From assembly GCA_029820875.1 (NCBI GenBank), contig JALGUK010000042.1, positions 1 to 10,184 of the forward strand: a stretch of 10,184 nt of DNA. The letters are read 5' to 3'. Source of the DNA: Candidatus Zipacnadia bacterium (GTDB lineage Bacteria > Armatimonadota > UBA5377 > JALGUK01). A program made the translations under genes and the position numbers. Positions 1 through 6,060 of the stretch are shown here, in pieces (position 1 is the first letter of the stretch; every line of letters starts with the position of its first letter). A model generated the notes under the pieces. That model was not told the DNA's origin, did not search any database, and was given only the letters and a program-made list of their open reading frames with translations.

Positions 1-192
1 CTGAACAATCTTCCCCAGAAGAAAAGTAGCCTTGTTGAACGCAGCCCTGGGCGGCATGTGCTCCCGCGTCAGTCGCGCGTACTGGCCGCAGATTGTGCAT
101 CTACCATCGGCCTGCAGTGGGTCGCCTCTGTCGTCCCGCGGCTGTGCCGCTGCCTCAAGCTGCTCGGAACTCGCCGGTGTTGGGCCACTCAG
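1..192 (-). CDS. HNH-endonuclease-like protein, N-terminal part, runs off the left edge
   Basis: I read this in a minus-strand frame open from a stop at 213 to the window edge. The visible protein contains CTICGQ, about eight residues on LTREHMPPRAAFN, then KATFLLGKIVQ at the edge. A CxxC knuckle followed by LTxEHxPP is typical of HNH-type nuclease-fold proteins: the Cys pair binds zinc and the His after Glu lies at the start of the beta-beta-alpha metal site. The rest of the domain is outside the window, so catalysis cannot be judged. No ATG, GTG or TTG precedes the motif in this frame. The only start-like codons are CTG at 192, which overlaps the TGA of the upstream NYN gene as CTGA, and CTG at 117; the ATG at 57 would cut off the zinc knuckle. 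I chose 192 because the overlap suggests translational coupling. Alternatives are a frameshift that split one NYN-HNH fusion, or a different zinc-binding protein. Confidence 0.5.
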   Translation of the reverse strand, partial: MSGPTPASSEQLEAAAQPRDDRGDPLQADGRCTICGQYARLTREHMPPRAAFNKATFLLGKIVQ

Positions 193-842
193 GGAACGTT
201 GCCCGAATCCTCACGTGATGGTGGCGGTGTCCGGACAAGTTGTCCCGCGACGCCAAGAATATCGAACGAAGCCCAACAGACCCGCGCCAGTTGATGCCCG
301 CGGCGCGGCCATGTGGCGTTGATGACCTTGAAGCCCTTCTCCTGAACCCGTTCCACGCAGGGGATCATGTCGGCATCCGACGTCACCAATATCGCGAGGT
401 CATAAGCGCCCTCCCAGGCCAGGGAGAGCAGGTCCGTGACGATGGCCGTGTCGACGCCCTTCTCGCGGCTGCGGACAAGCGGCTTCTTGCAGGCCGGACA
501 GTCTGCGAACGTTTCCCCGCACTCCCGACACCGTACCTCGGCTGGACCCCCTACCCGCGGCTTCGAGAACACCCGGAAACTGGGCTGGCGGTCGAGAAAG
601 TTGGTCAGCCAGTTTCGCAGCTTCTGATCGCCTGGGTTGCTGGAGTCATAGGAGGCATAGACCCGGCTCTCCTCCAGTTGGAGGCCCTCATGGATGCCCG
701 CGACAGTCAAGGCCTCGGCGGCCTGTTGCACGAAGAGGGCCGGCACTGCTGGCCAATCGCACGGCCGGTCTTGGCCCATGAAGTGATTCCACGAAAGCTG
801 GAAGTTCCAGAAGTCAATGAAGAGCCGAACCCGATACGCCAA
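189..842 (-). CDS. NYN-domain (LabA/DUF88-like) putative RNase with zinc-ribbon insertion
   Basis: The 217-residue product opens with RLFIDFWNF (Asp10, Asn13), followed by REKGVDTAIVTDLLSLA (Asp131, Asp137) and ILVTSDADMIPCV (Asp156, Asp158). These are the acidic clusters of the NYN branch of PIN-like metal-dependent nucleases, so I infer a cytoplasmic RNase. Between the first and second cluster sits a four-Cys zinc ribbon, CRECGE...CPAC (Cys105, 108, 115, 118), a possible nucleic-acid-binding or structural insert. I chose TTG at 842 because AGGGGG lies 7 nt upstream and the product then begins right at the NYN strand. The ATG at 902 would add 20 residues encoded by a GC palindrome and has a weaker ribosome site. 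The gene has its own promoter (974-1002), a leader of about 125 nt with alternative hairpins, and overlaps the HNH-like gene downstream. The family is confident; the cellular role (RNA turnover, toxin or defence) is unknown. Confidence 0.85.
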   Translation of the reverse strand: MAYRVRLFIDFWNFQLSWNHFMGQDRPCDWPAVPALFVQQAAEALTVAGIHEGLQLEESRVYASYDSSNPGDQKLRNWLTNFLDRQPSFRVFSKPRVGGPAEVRCRECGETFADCPACKKPLVRSREKGVDTAIVTDLLSLAWEGAYDLAILVTSDADMIPCVERVQEKGFKVINATWPRRGHQLARVCWASFDILGVAGQLVRTPPPSREDSGNVP

Positions 843-891
843 GGGCCCACCCCCTGAAAGACAATTCGGGGGCCCTTGTGCAAGGGCCCCC
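840..891 (-). promoter_or_regulatory. Leader with mutually exclusive hairpins overlapping the NYN start codon
   Basis: In mRNA order there are three elements. Element 1 is GGGGGCCCTTG (891-881), element 2 is CAAGGGCCCCC (878-868) and element 3 is GGGCCCTTG (848-840), whose last three bases are the proposed TTG start. Elements 1 and 2 pair perfectly over about 10 bp as a very stable hairpin with a 4-nt loop. Element 2 can instead pair over 9 bp with element 3, which would bury the start codon and loop out the AGGGGG ribosome site. This is the architecture of a translational switch. The first hairpin is followed by GAATTGTCTTTC, so it might also attenuate transcription. The pairing is visible in the sequence; regulation is inferred. 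Confidence 0.5.
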
Positions 892-973
892 GGCAGAAGC
901 ATACGAGCCCCGAAGGACTCGACAGTGTAATACGCAGAGCCGACGCTGGCTCCGCGGCAGTCTCATCGAGGCT

Positions 974-1002
974 ATTATAGGCAACTAGGCAGGGAAAGTC
1001 AA
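974..1002 (-). promoter_or_regulatory. Sigma70-type promoter of the NYN gene
   Basis: On the minus strand TTGACT (1002-997) is followed after exactly 17 bp by a perfect TATAAT (979-974). The predicted transcription start is near 967, giving a leader of about 125 nt to the TTG start and including the alternative hairpins. The rest of 903-1176 holds no gene I can support. Confidence 0.75.
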
Positions 1003-1176
1003 GTGGTTGCCAGTTCATCGTCGTCCTGTGCCTCCACCCCACACGCCTCCCCGGTCGCGAGCCACTGGCCGTACGATCGCGAGACTCAGTTAACACACTC
1101 CCCGCCTTGGCCAGGCAGTTGCCGACCAGCCCACGGCTTCGTAGACATCAAGCTGCTCTTGCCGACTGAGCCTCAA

Positions 1177-1419
1177 TTAGCGGAGAGAACCCCCTATGCA
1201 ATAGGCACAGTTGTCATAGCCTTCCTGGTGCGCCTGGTCCAATGTATCGGGCGCGAATATGACAGCATGCCCCGCCTGGAGGATTTCATTGATTGGGCAT
1301 TCCGGTGTCTTGCCGAGTAGGTTATGCACCTCTATATTGTTAGTGTTCCCCAAGTACTGTTTGTTAGAGGGAATGCACCGGATCGGCGGTTCAGCAGGCA
1401 CAGTGGGGGGTGGAAGTGG
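1177..1419 (-). pseudogene. 3' remnant of a gene with Pro-rich linker and Ada-like zinc-binding tail
   Basis: The C-terminal 80 residues of an open frame read: a proline-rich stretch (RPLPPPTVPAEPP), then QYLGNTNNIEVHN, TPECPINEI, FAPDTLDQAHQEGYDNC and AYCIGGSLR at the stop. The order 'YxGNxN...H...C...F...eA...GY..C..C' resembles the small Ada-like metal-binding modules found after proline linkers in bacterial nucleases and surface proteins. His, one Cys and the final CxxC would be the zinc ligands. Ada proper has two Cys in the first half (CxxxC); here only one is present. The frame continues without a stop into IS1380 transposase C-terminal sequence, so the 5' part of the host gene was replaced or removed by the element, and it is not found on the other side of it. 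Expression is doubtful. The family assignment comes from pattern memory only; it could be an unrelated conserved zinc peptide. Confidence 0.45.
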
Positions 1420-1872
1420 GCGTAACAGCGTGGTCTGGCGAGTAGAGCGGCGCTCAGGTGCACAGGGCGCGTAGGCGCGGAAGCAGTAGAGGAACCAGAG
1501 GCCCTGTAGTGGATGGGCGGATCTCAAATGCAGCCAGACTAGGCACACCGTCTCGCGCACACGCACGCCTACCTTCAGCACTTTCAGCCGAATCGTTGAA
1601 ACTTGAGCGGTTGTGCCTTGCGTGTCGTGCAACACCTGGCACACGGCGACAATCTGCCTCGGCCAGAAGCACTGCACCGCCATCGGAAGTGACTCGCCCG
1701 CCGTCGAACCGGCCAACGATCCGCTTGCCGTGCAGGAGTGCGAATTCCGGTCGCGAAACACACTCTGTCATCGTGGGGATGCATCCGATATGCGTAAGAG
1801 ATCCTTAGTTCCATGGGCATATTCACCGCATCCCCACGTTCAACTTCCCGCCTTCATGAATAATCCGGGCTA
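1420..1872 (-). mobile_element. IS1380-family insertion sequence remnant, core deleted
   Basis: Reading from 1771, an ATG opens a frame with HGKRIVGRFDGGRVTSDGG and AVLLAEADCRR, the conserved start of IS1380-family transposases. From about 1640 the homology moves to another frame and jumps to the family's far C-terminus (STIRLKVLKVGVRVRETV, VWLHLRSAHPLQGL; about 1600-1490). Roughly 350-400 residues holding the DDE catalytic core are therefore missing, and N- and C-terminal stubs abut with a frame change. Upstream, TAGCCCGGATTATTCATGAA (1872-1853) looks like the terminal inverted repeat of such an element. I cannot find its partner near 1380-1450, so that end is lost or eroded. The remnant cannot encode a working transposase. 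The exact right boundary is a guess, set where the proline-rich host frame begins. Confidence 0.7.
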
Positions 1873-1902
1873 AGCAGCTCCAGACCGAGTGCGTCAGCAC
1901 AT

Positions 1903-1929
1903 GCCTGTTTCCCAACGATTGGGACAGGC
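1903..1929 (-). terminator. Hairpin after the second sialidase-like gene, possible terminator
   Basis: GCCTG and TCCCAA pair with TTGGGA and CAGGC around a 3-nt loop: 11 bp with one 2-nt bulge. The hairpin begins about 29 nt past the stop codon of the gene ending at 1958. No T-tract follows on the minus strand, so intrinsic termination would be weak; it may instead protect the mRNA 3' end. Confidence 0.4.
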
Positions 1930-1957
1930 GGCCGCCAGTGCAACCAAGCCTGCCAGA

Positions 1958-3655
1958 CTACTGTCGCGTCACAGTGAAGAAGGTTCCCACAAGGCCCCAC
2001 CATCTATCGCCGTTCTCATCAAAAATCTGCCGGTCGTAGGTCACGAGGATCACGCCGGGAGAGACCTCTTCAACGCAGTTATAGGAGGTGCTCTCTCCGT
2101 CAAAGAAGCAGAAATGTCCGATCCACGTCTTGCCGGAGTCGAGGCTGAATGTCAGCCAGTTCCCCGGGCGACCGTAAGTGCAGACCAGCACGCCGCTCTC
2201 CATCAGACACGCGTTAGGCCATACTCCCCGATCGGCGACGTACTCCGGTGTGCCCCAGGTCTTGCCCTCGTCCGTCGAGCGGCATTGATACAGTGGGCTT
2301 GGGTCATGGCGGCTGCCCCCGGTCCGGAATAGACAAAGCAAATCCCCGTTGGGCGCCCGGATTAAGTCCATCTCGTTGCAGCCCTCGGTGCCCAAATCCG
2401 GGTCTGCCGTAACGGTCGCGTAGTACTCCCACGTCAGCCCCCGGTCCGTGGAACGGCAGACCCAGCCGCGGTACTTCTTAGCGCCGAGCTCCGTTGGGTA
2501 TCTCGTGATGGGTGTGGTGTCTTCCTTGAAAGTGCCGCTGCAGGCAGCCAAGAGGCTCCCGTCGCGAAGTTGGACCATGGAGTGATCGCACCAGGGGCCA
2601 TCGCGTACAGACCCGTCGTCGTCAATCATCGGGACGAAGTCCGGCACGTGCAGCCGCGCCTTGAGCGTTGGTAGCGCCTCGCCATCCGCGTTCCAGCGGG
2701 TGAGGTTGCTAACGTACCATCCGGGCTCGTCGGCGGCGTGGGTGCGGTAGTCCAGTTGGATGACCTCGCCATCAGGCAACTGAAAGGCGCCCACCCACGG
2801 CCCGCCGGCATCAAACCACGTCTTCCCGCCGTCGGTAGATCGCTTTCCGCCAACCTGTAATGTGCCATTGGCAAATTTGAACATGTACACATACTGCGAG
2901 CCCGGGACGATGGGCACGGTTTCGCCCTGCTCAACCTCAAGCCCGGGAACATCGGGTCTCGTCACGCCAGACATGCGCACTCGCCCTCCTTGGAAGCGCA
3001 CCGATTGCCAAATGGAATCTGAAGTGGCGCTGGAGGCGCTGGCACCGAATGCGATCCGATTGCGGTTCGGCACAAGCACTTGTGTCGTGAACTTGCCTCG
3101 TCCGTCAATGAGCACCTCGTCGTCCGCCCACACGATAATATCCGGCGCCTTGAACGTGATACGATAGGTGTGGAAGTCCTCACCGACGGGGAAAGATACC
3201 GAGACATCCGCGTGGCTCAGCATCACCCGGTCGGGTAAGAAGCTGACGTCCTCCTCGTTGACACCATCGGCCACGTTGACACAAACGCCCCACGCCCCGC
3301 TCGCCTCCGTGACCTTTAGCCGGGCCTCCACGGTCGCTCCCTGTTGCGGATCCACCTGCCAGTTGAAGTAGTAGAGGCGCCCGCTGCCGGCCTCCGTTGA
3401 AGGGTCCACGATCCGCAGGCCCTCTGGAACCCGCTCCGAGCGGGTTGATTCCCCGATCCAGGCACCACTCGGCTCCAATTTGAAGCCGCTGTCCTCATAG
3501 TCATAGAAGACCTGCCAGGGTTCTTCGGCGCCCCATTGGGGATTGGTGAGTGGGACGGGGGCAGTCGTCATTTGCTGACCGTGCAGGGCTAAGAGGCAGC
3601 AACCCAACAACACCATAGCCCCTCCGACGCTAATCAACGGCATTCTCTGCATCAT
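1958..3655 (-). CDS. Secreted LamG-like plus sialidase-type beta-propeller protein (copy 2)
   Basis: The product has 565 residues. ATG at 3655 is supported by GGGAGG 10 nt upstream. Residues 1-27 form a signal peptide with a hydrophobic core (VGGAMVLLGCCLLALHG). Residues 45-225 look like a LamG/DUF1080-type beta-sandwich (GWxxE...RLYYFNWQ...ARLKV...TYRITF...FGASAS). Residues 250-565 carry four Asp boxes, RSTDGGKTW (272), RSTDRGLTW (401), RSTDEGKTW (459) and FSLDSGKTW (503), the hallmark of sialidase/BNR propellers. No FRIP arginine motif is seen, so true sialidase activity is uncertain; many such proteins act on other glycans or are uncharacterised. It starts 24 bp after the Gfo/Idh/MocA gene, so the two are almost surely co-transcribed, which suggests an exported glycan-processing step feeding a cytoplasmic sugar oxidoreductase. 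Its layout matches the gene at 6061-7731. Confidence 0.85.
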   Translation of the reverse strand: MMQRMPLISVGGAMVLLGCCLLALHGQQMTTAPVPLTNPQWGAEEPWQVFYDYEDSGFKLEPSGAWIGESTRSERVPEGLRIVDPSTEAGSGRLYYFNWQVDPQQGATVEARLKVTEASGAWGVCVNVADGVNEEDVSFLPDRVMLSHADVSVSFPVGEDFHTYRITFKAPDIIVWADDEVLIDGRGKFTTQVLVPNRNRIAFGASASSATSDSIWQSVRFQGGRVRMSGVTRPDVPGLEVEQGETVPIVPGSQYVYMFKFANGTLQVGGKRSTDGGKTWFDAGGPWVGAFQLPDGEVIQLDYRTHAADEPGWYVSNLTRWNADGEALPTLKARLHVPDFVPMIDDDGSVRDGPWCDHSMVQLRDGSLLAACSGTFKEDTTPITRYPTELGAKKYRGWVCRSTDRGLTWEYYATVTADPDLGTEGCNEMDLIRAPNGDLLCLFRTGGSRHDPSPLYQCRSTDEGKTWGTPEYVADRGVWPNACLMESGVLVCTYGRPGNWLTFSLDSGKTWIGHFCFFDGESTSYNCVEEVSPGVILVTYDRQIFDENGDRWWGLVGTFFTVTRQ

Positions 3656-3679
3656 CGTGTGGAAACCTCCCTTGAGTAT

Positions 3680-4684
3680 CTACTCGCGGGGCAATTCGAT
3701 GCGCCTGCCCGTGGCGGCACTCTCTTCGGCGGCGAAAAGAATCTCCAGGATCCGCCTCTCCTCCTCGAAACTGCTGGGATATTGCGCCTCCCCTCTGACA
3801 GCGGCCAAGAAGTGGGCGACCTCGTCCACATATATCTGTTCGGCCGTCCAGCCCGCCAGCCCCAGGCCGTCGGTGAACTCGCGCCATACGTTGTCTTTTG
3901 CCACGTACATCCACACCCGCCACTCCCGCCAATCCCACCAGAGCATACCCTCCTCACTCACCACCCGAAAGGTGCGATCAGGAGGCTGCTGAAGAAGATC
4001 CATGAGCAGGTGTCCCAGAGCGCCGCTTTCGAATCCAAGGAGAATTTGATACACATCAAAGGCGTCAATGTCCAGCGAGGAAAGCTTGCTGGCCATCGCA
4101 CTAACAGTGCGGACCTCGCCCATGATCCAGCGAATCGGCTCCAACTCGAACGCTACCTGATCGCGCCCACCGCCCGTATCGCGCTTGGCTACATAGAAGT
4201 CGCGATAGTCCTCCCACGGGTGCCAGTTGGGCAGGTAATTGCCGGAATAATAGGTGCATGTCAACGCCTTGCCGATGGCGCCACCGTCAACCAGCTCTTT
4301 GATCTTCTTCAGAGCCGGATGATACCGAAGGGTGCAACTGGGCGCTCCCACAACGTCGGCCGCTCGGCACGCCTCAATCAACGGGTCGAGGGCCGAGGCC
4401 TTAGCCGGACAGTTGACTTCGGTGAAAAAGTGCTTGCCCGCCGCCACCGCAGTGAGCGCGTAGTCTATGTGCAGATGAGGCGGAGAGGAAATAACGACCA
4501 CGTCGGGATCGGCGTTCATACCGGCCTCGAAGGAGTCCACGGTAGCGACGCCGTAGAGCCGCTGAGCCTCGTCTGTGCGATCGGCGCGGGGATCAAACCC
4601 TACGATGTCTCGCTCACCCAGTGCCAGTAGGTTGCGCACACGCCGTTTCCCCATAGAGCCAAGACCAACAATGAGGAACTTCAC
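3680..4684 (-). CDS. Gfo/Idh/MocA-family NAD(P)-dependent oxidoreductase
   Basis: The 334-residue product is of typical family length. It has an N-terminal Rossmann dinucleotide site (KFLIVGLGSMGKRRVRNL), the next conserved strand DPDVVVISSPPHLHIDYAL, and a C-terminal alpha/beta substrate domain ending in ILEILFAAEESAATGRRIEL. I chose GTG at 4684 over ATG at 4693: the AAAGG ribosome site directly abuts the ATG (no spacing) but is 9 nt from the GTG, and MKFLIVG is the normal start of the family. The family oxidises or reduces sugars and inositols in the cytoplasm. The usual EKP lysine motif reads EVN here (FFTEVNCPAKAS), and the GG...H catalytic region reads GGGRDQVAFELEPIRW without the His, so chemistry may differ from the classical members. 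It is followed 24 bp later by a secreted sialidase-like gene and preceded by a pseudogene. The specific substrate cannot be deduced. Confidence 0.88.
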   Translation of the reverse strand: MKFLIVGLGSMGKRRVRNLLALGERDIVGFDPRADRTDEAQRLYGVATVDSFEAGMNADPDVVVISSPPHLHIDYALTAVAAGKHFFTEVNCPAKASALDPLIEACRAADVVGAPSCTLRYHPALKKIKELVDGGAIGKALTCTYYSGNYLPNWHPWEDYRDFYVAKRDTGGGRDQVAFELEPIRWIMGEVRTVSAMASKLSSLDIDAFDVYQILLGFESGALGHLLMDLLQQPPDRTFRVVSEEGMLWWDWREWRVWMYVAKDNVWREFTDGLGLAGWTAEQIYVDEVAHFLAAVRGEAQYPSSFEEERRILEILFAAEESAATGRRIELPRE

Positions 4685-4737
4685 GGGATTCATCCTTTCG
4701 GGGCCTCAAGAAGCAACCGGTGCCTGTCCCCATTCTC

Positions 4738-5061
4738 CTATTTGCCGTAGAACCAGTCTACGCCGATGCGAGCCAGGTGTATTGTGTCATTCGTGAAGTA
4801 GTTGACTAGGGCAATGGTGCCGTTCTCGATGAAGAAAACGCTCGGGTAACTGTAACGCTGGTTGGGGTCCTCCCCAATATTGCGAAATGCTCCCAGGGCT
4901 TGCCGTCATCGGGGGAGATGGCCGAGCTCAAGGGTGTTCGAACCGTAGGATTGTTACACCATATCACGAGCAGATCGCCTGTGGTCGGAAGGCGCACCAT
5001 GGCAAAGGGCGCATTGGAGGAGGGCAGAGTGGGAACCAGTTCCGTCTCTGACGCTGCCGGA
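4738..5061 (-). pseudogene. 3' fragment of a third sialidase-like gene, frameshifted
   Basis: From about 5045 the frame reads TELVPTLPSSNAPFAMVRLP, TTGDLLVIWCNN and SSAISPDDGKPWEHF, the last containing a degenerate Asp box with Pro replacing Thr. At 4884 the meaning continues one frame over: NIGEDPNQRYSYPSVFF, IENGTIALVNYF, NDTIHLARIGVDWFYGK, stop TAG at 4740-4738. Adding one base (TTCGC to TTCCGC) would restore a continuous WEHFRNIGEDPNQRYSYP, typical of the last propeller blades of BNR/sialidase-like proteins. The gene lacks a 5' end: signal peptide and first blades are absent, and upstream sequence belongs to a different fragment. It sits just ahead of the Gfo/Idh/MocA gene (about 54 bp). 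A single assembly error could explain the frameshift, but not the missing 5' two thirds. Confidence 0.75.
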
Positions 5062-5303
5062 TGTGCCACGGCCGTACTGGTAGTGCCGACCCCCGGCATA
5101 CGCGACACCCCCAAAGCCAGGAGGGAGTAGATCGCCTGGAGTGCTCCATAAGTTGACCATACATGTTGAACATGCCGACGCCCTCGGCGCCTCACGCAAA
5201 GTGGTTTGCCGAGAGGGCGCGATACTTGTCCGCGGTCATGAAGTAGTTTCCGCGTCCGGCCACACTGGCGCACACAGCGCGAACTAGCCGGTCGCGGGCT
5301 TTA
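5062..5303 (-). pseudogene. Fragment of a glycosidase-like gene with in-frame TGA and frameshift
   Basis: Directly after the prepilin stop, a frame reads [20 protein letters not shown], then YFMTADKYRALSANHFA, TGA (5194-5192), then GAEGVGMFNMYGQL in the same frame. Replacing TGA by TGG gives HFAWGAEGVGMFNMYG, which fits the 'YRAxAxNxxxxGADGxxxFN' segment near the C-terminus of family-10-like glycosylhydrolase proteins common in Armatimonadota and Planctomycetota. A further frame change near 5150 leads to FGGVAYAGGRHYQYG, after which the sialidase fragment begins. There is no start or ribosome site. TGA is used as a stop by intact genes here (repA and NYN), so recoding is unlikely; I read this as decay. 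The family is inferred from memory of short motifs only. Confidence 0.5.
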
Positions 5304-5996
5304 CTAGGGCCGGAAGGTAACGCCCGATACCGAGTAGGCAAAGCCAGCGCCGTCGCGGACCGGTTGCGTGTTGACGCCCTTGGCATGGCCATCACAGAAG
5401 CTCAGGTTGTCTAGCCCGTTGTGCCGCCCCGGGCAAGAGCCGCGCTTGGTGGCGGCATCCCAGTAGAAGCCGCTCGCCCATTCGGGTTGCTGCAGGGTGT
5501 CGTAGCCGTACCCAGTGCCCGCAAGCCAGTCCTTAGACTCAAATGTCATGACCGTATTCGCCGGGTACTCGATATCCGCCTCGGAGCGCAGGCGTAGTAC
5601 CCAGCCGCCCACGTAATCATGGCCCATCCAGTAGTTGTAGCCATAGCTGCATAGATACTTAATCCCATCTGGGTTCGGAGGCCCCTCAGGGGTATGGGCG
5701 TCGCTCGGGCACGCAAAAATGCCTGTGTTCTTGACGTAGGGCATGATACGCCTGGCCCACGACACTCCAGCACCATCTTTCTCAGGAAGCGGGAATCTGG
5801 AGTCATAGTCCTGTATGTACATCATGAACGCCAGACCAAGCTGCTTGGCATTCGACAAGCAGGAAGACTCGCGGGCCTTCTCCCTCGCCTTGGCAAACAC
5901 CGGGAAGAGAATCGCTGCGAGGATCGCGATGATCGCGATCACCACCAGCAGTTCGATCAAAGTGAAACCGACTCTGCGTCCTCTTTGGTGCGCCAT
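5304..5996 (-). CDS. Type IV-like prepilin/pseudopilin with H-X9-DG C-terminal motif
   Basis: The product has 230 residues. ATG at 5996 has GGGAGGG 6 nt upstream; an upstream ATG at 6068 has no ribosome site and would give an over-long leader. The N-terminus is a basic 10-residue leader, then G/FTLIELL, the prepilin peptidase cleavage and methylation site with Glu at +5, then a hydrophobic helix ([18 protein letters not shown]). After it comes [20 protein letters not shown] and [12 protein letters not shown], the signature of Armatimonadota-type pseudopilins. The globular part has Cys pairs (FACPSD, GSCPGRH) and ends with [12 protein letters not shown], an exact H-X9-DG motif. Such proteins are expected in the cell envelope, anchored by the helix; copies occur in many loci and may form minor pilins of a secretion-like apparatus. 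It follows the sialidase-like gene after 64 bp, suggesting co-transcription and a possible role in displaying or exporting the neighbouring enzymes. Confidence 0.92.
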   Translation of the reverse strand: MAHQRGRRVGFTLIELLVVIAIIAILAAILFPVFAKAREKARESSCLSNAKQLGLAFMMYIQDYDSRFPLPEKDGAGVSWARRIMPYVKNTGIFACPSDAHTPEGPPNPDGIKYLCSYGYNYWMGHDYVGGWVLRLRSEADIEYPANTVMTFESKDWLAGTGYGYDTLQQPEWASGFYWDAATKRGSCPGRHNGLDNLSFCDGHAKGVNTQPVRDGAGFAYSVSGVTFRP

Positions 5997-6040
5997 TTGT
6001 GACCCTCCCGTTACATTCGTTGCCCCGTGCATTCGCGGCA

Positions 6041-6053
6041 GGGCGCCGCGCCC
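6041..6053 (-). other. Small GC hairpin between sialidase-like gene and prepilin
   Basis: GGGCG and CGCCC pair around CGG, starting 7 nt after the stop codon at 6061. There is no T-tract, so it is more likely an mRNA-processing or stability element than a terminator. The stem is short and could be chance in GC-rich DNA. Confidence 0.25.
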
Positions 6054-6060
6054 GACCCGT

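Noticed and set aside
3659..4630. Long plus-strand open frame opposite the Gfo/Idh/MocA gene
   Set aside because: Antisense to a clear Rossmann-fold gene, with no recognisable motif or ribosome site.
4719..4731. GGTGCCTGTCCCC, whose 9-bp core recurs inverted at 1921-1929, as possible ends of a unit carrying the oxidoreductase and second sialidase-like gene
   Set aside because: A 9-bp match in 10 kb is not rare enough, and there is no target duplication or longer repeat.
5192..5194. In-frame TGA in the glycosidase-like fragment as possible stop-codon recoding
   Set aside because: Intact genes in the window end in TGA (for example at 9213 and 189), and the fragment also has a frame change, so decay is simpler.
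5915..5945. Tandem GATCGCGAT-like repeats
   Set aside because: They encode the Ile/Ala-rich helix of the prepilin; the repetition follows from the protein sequence.
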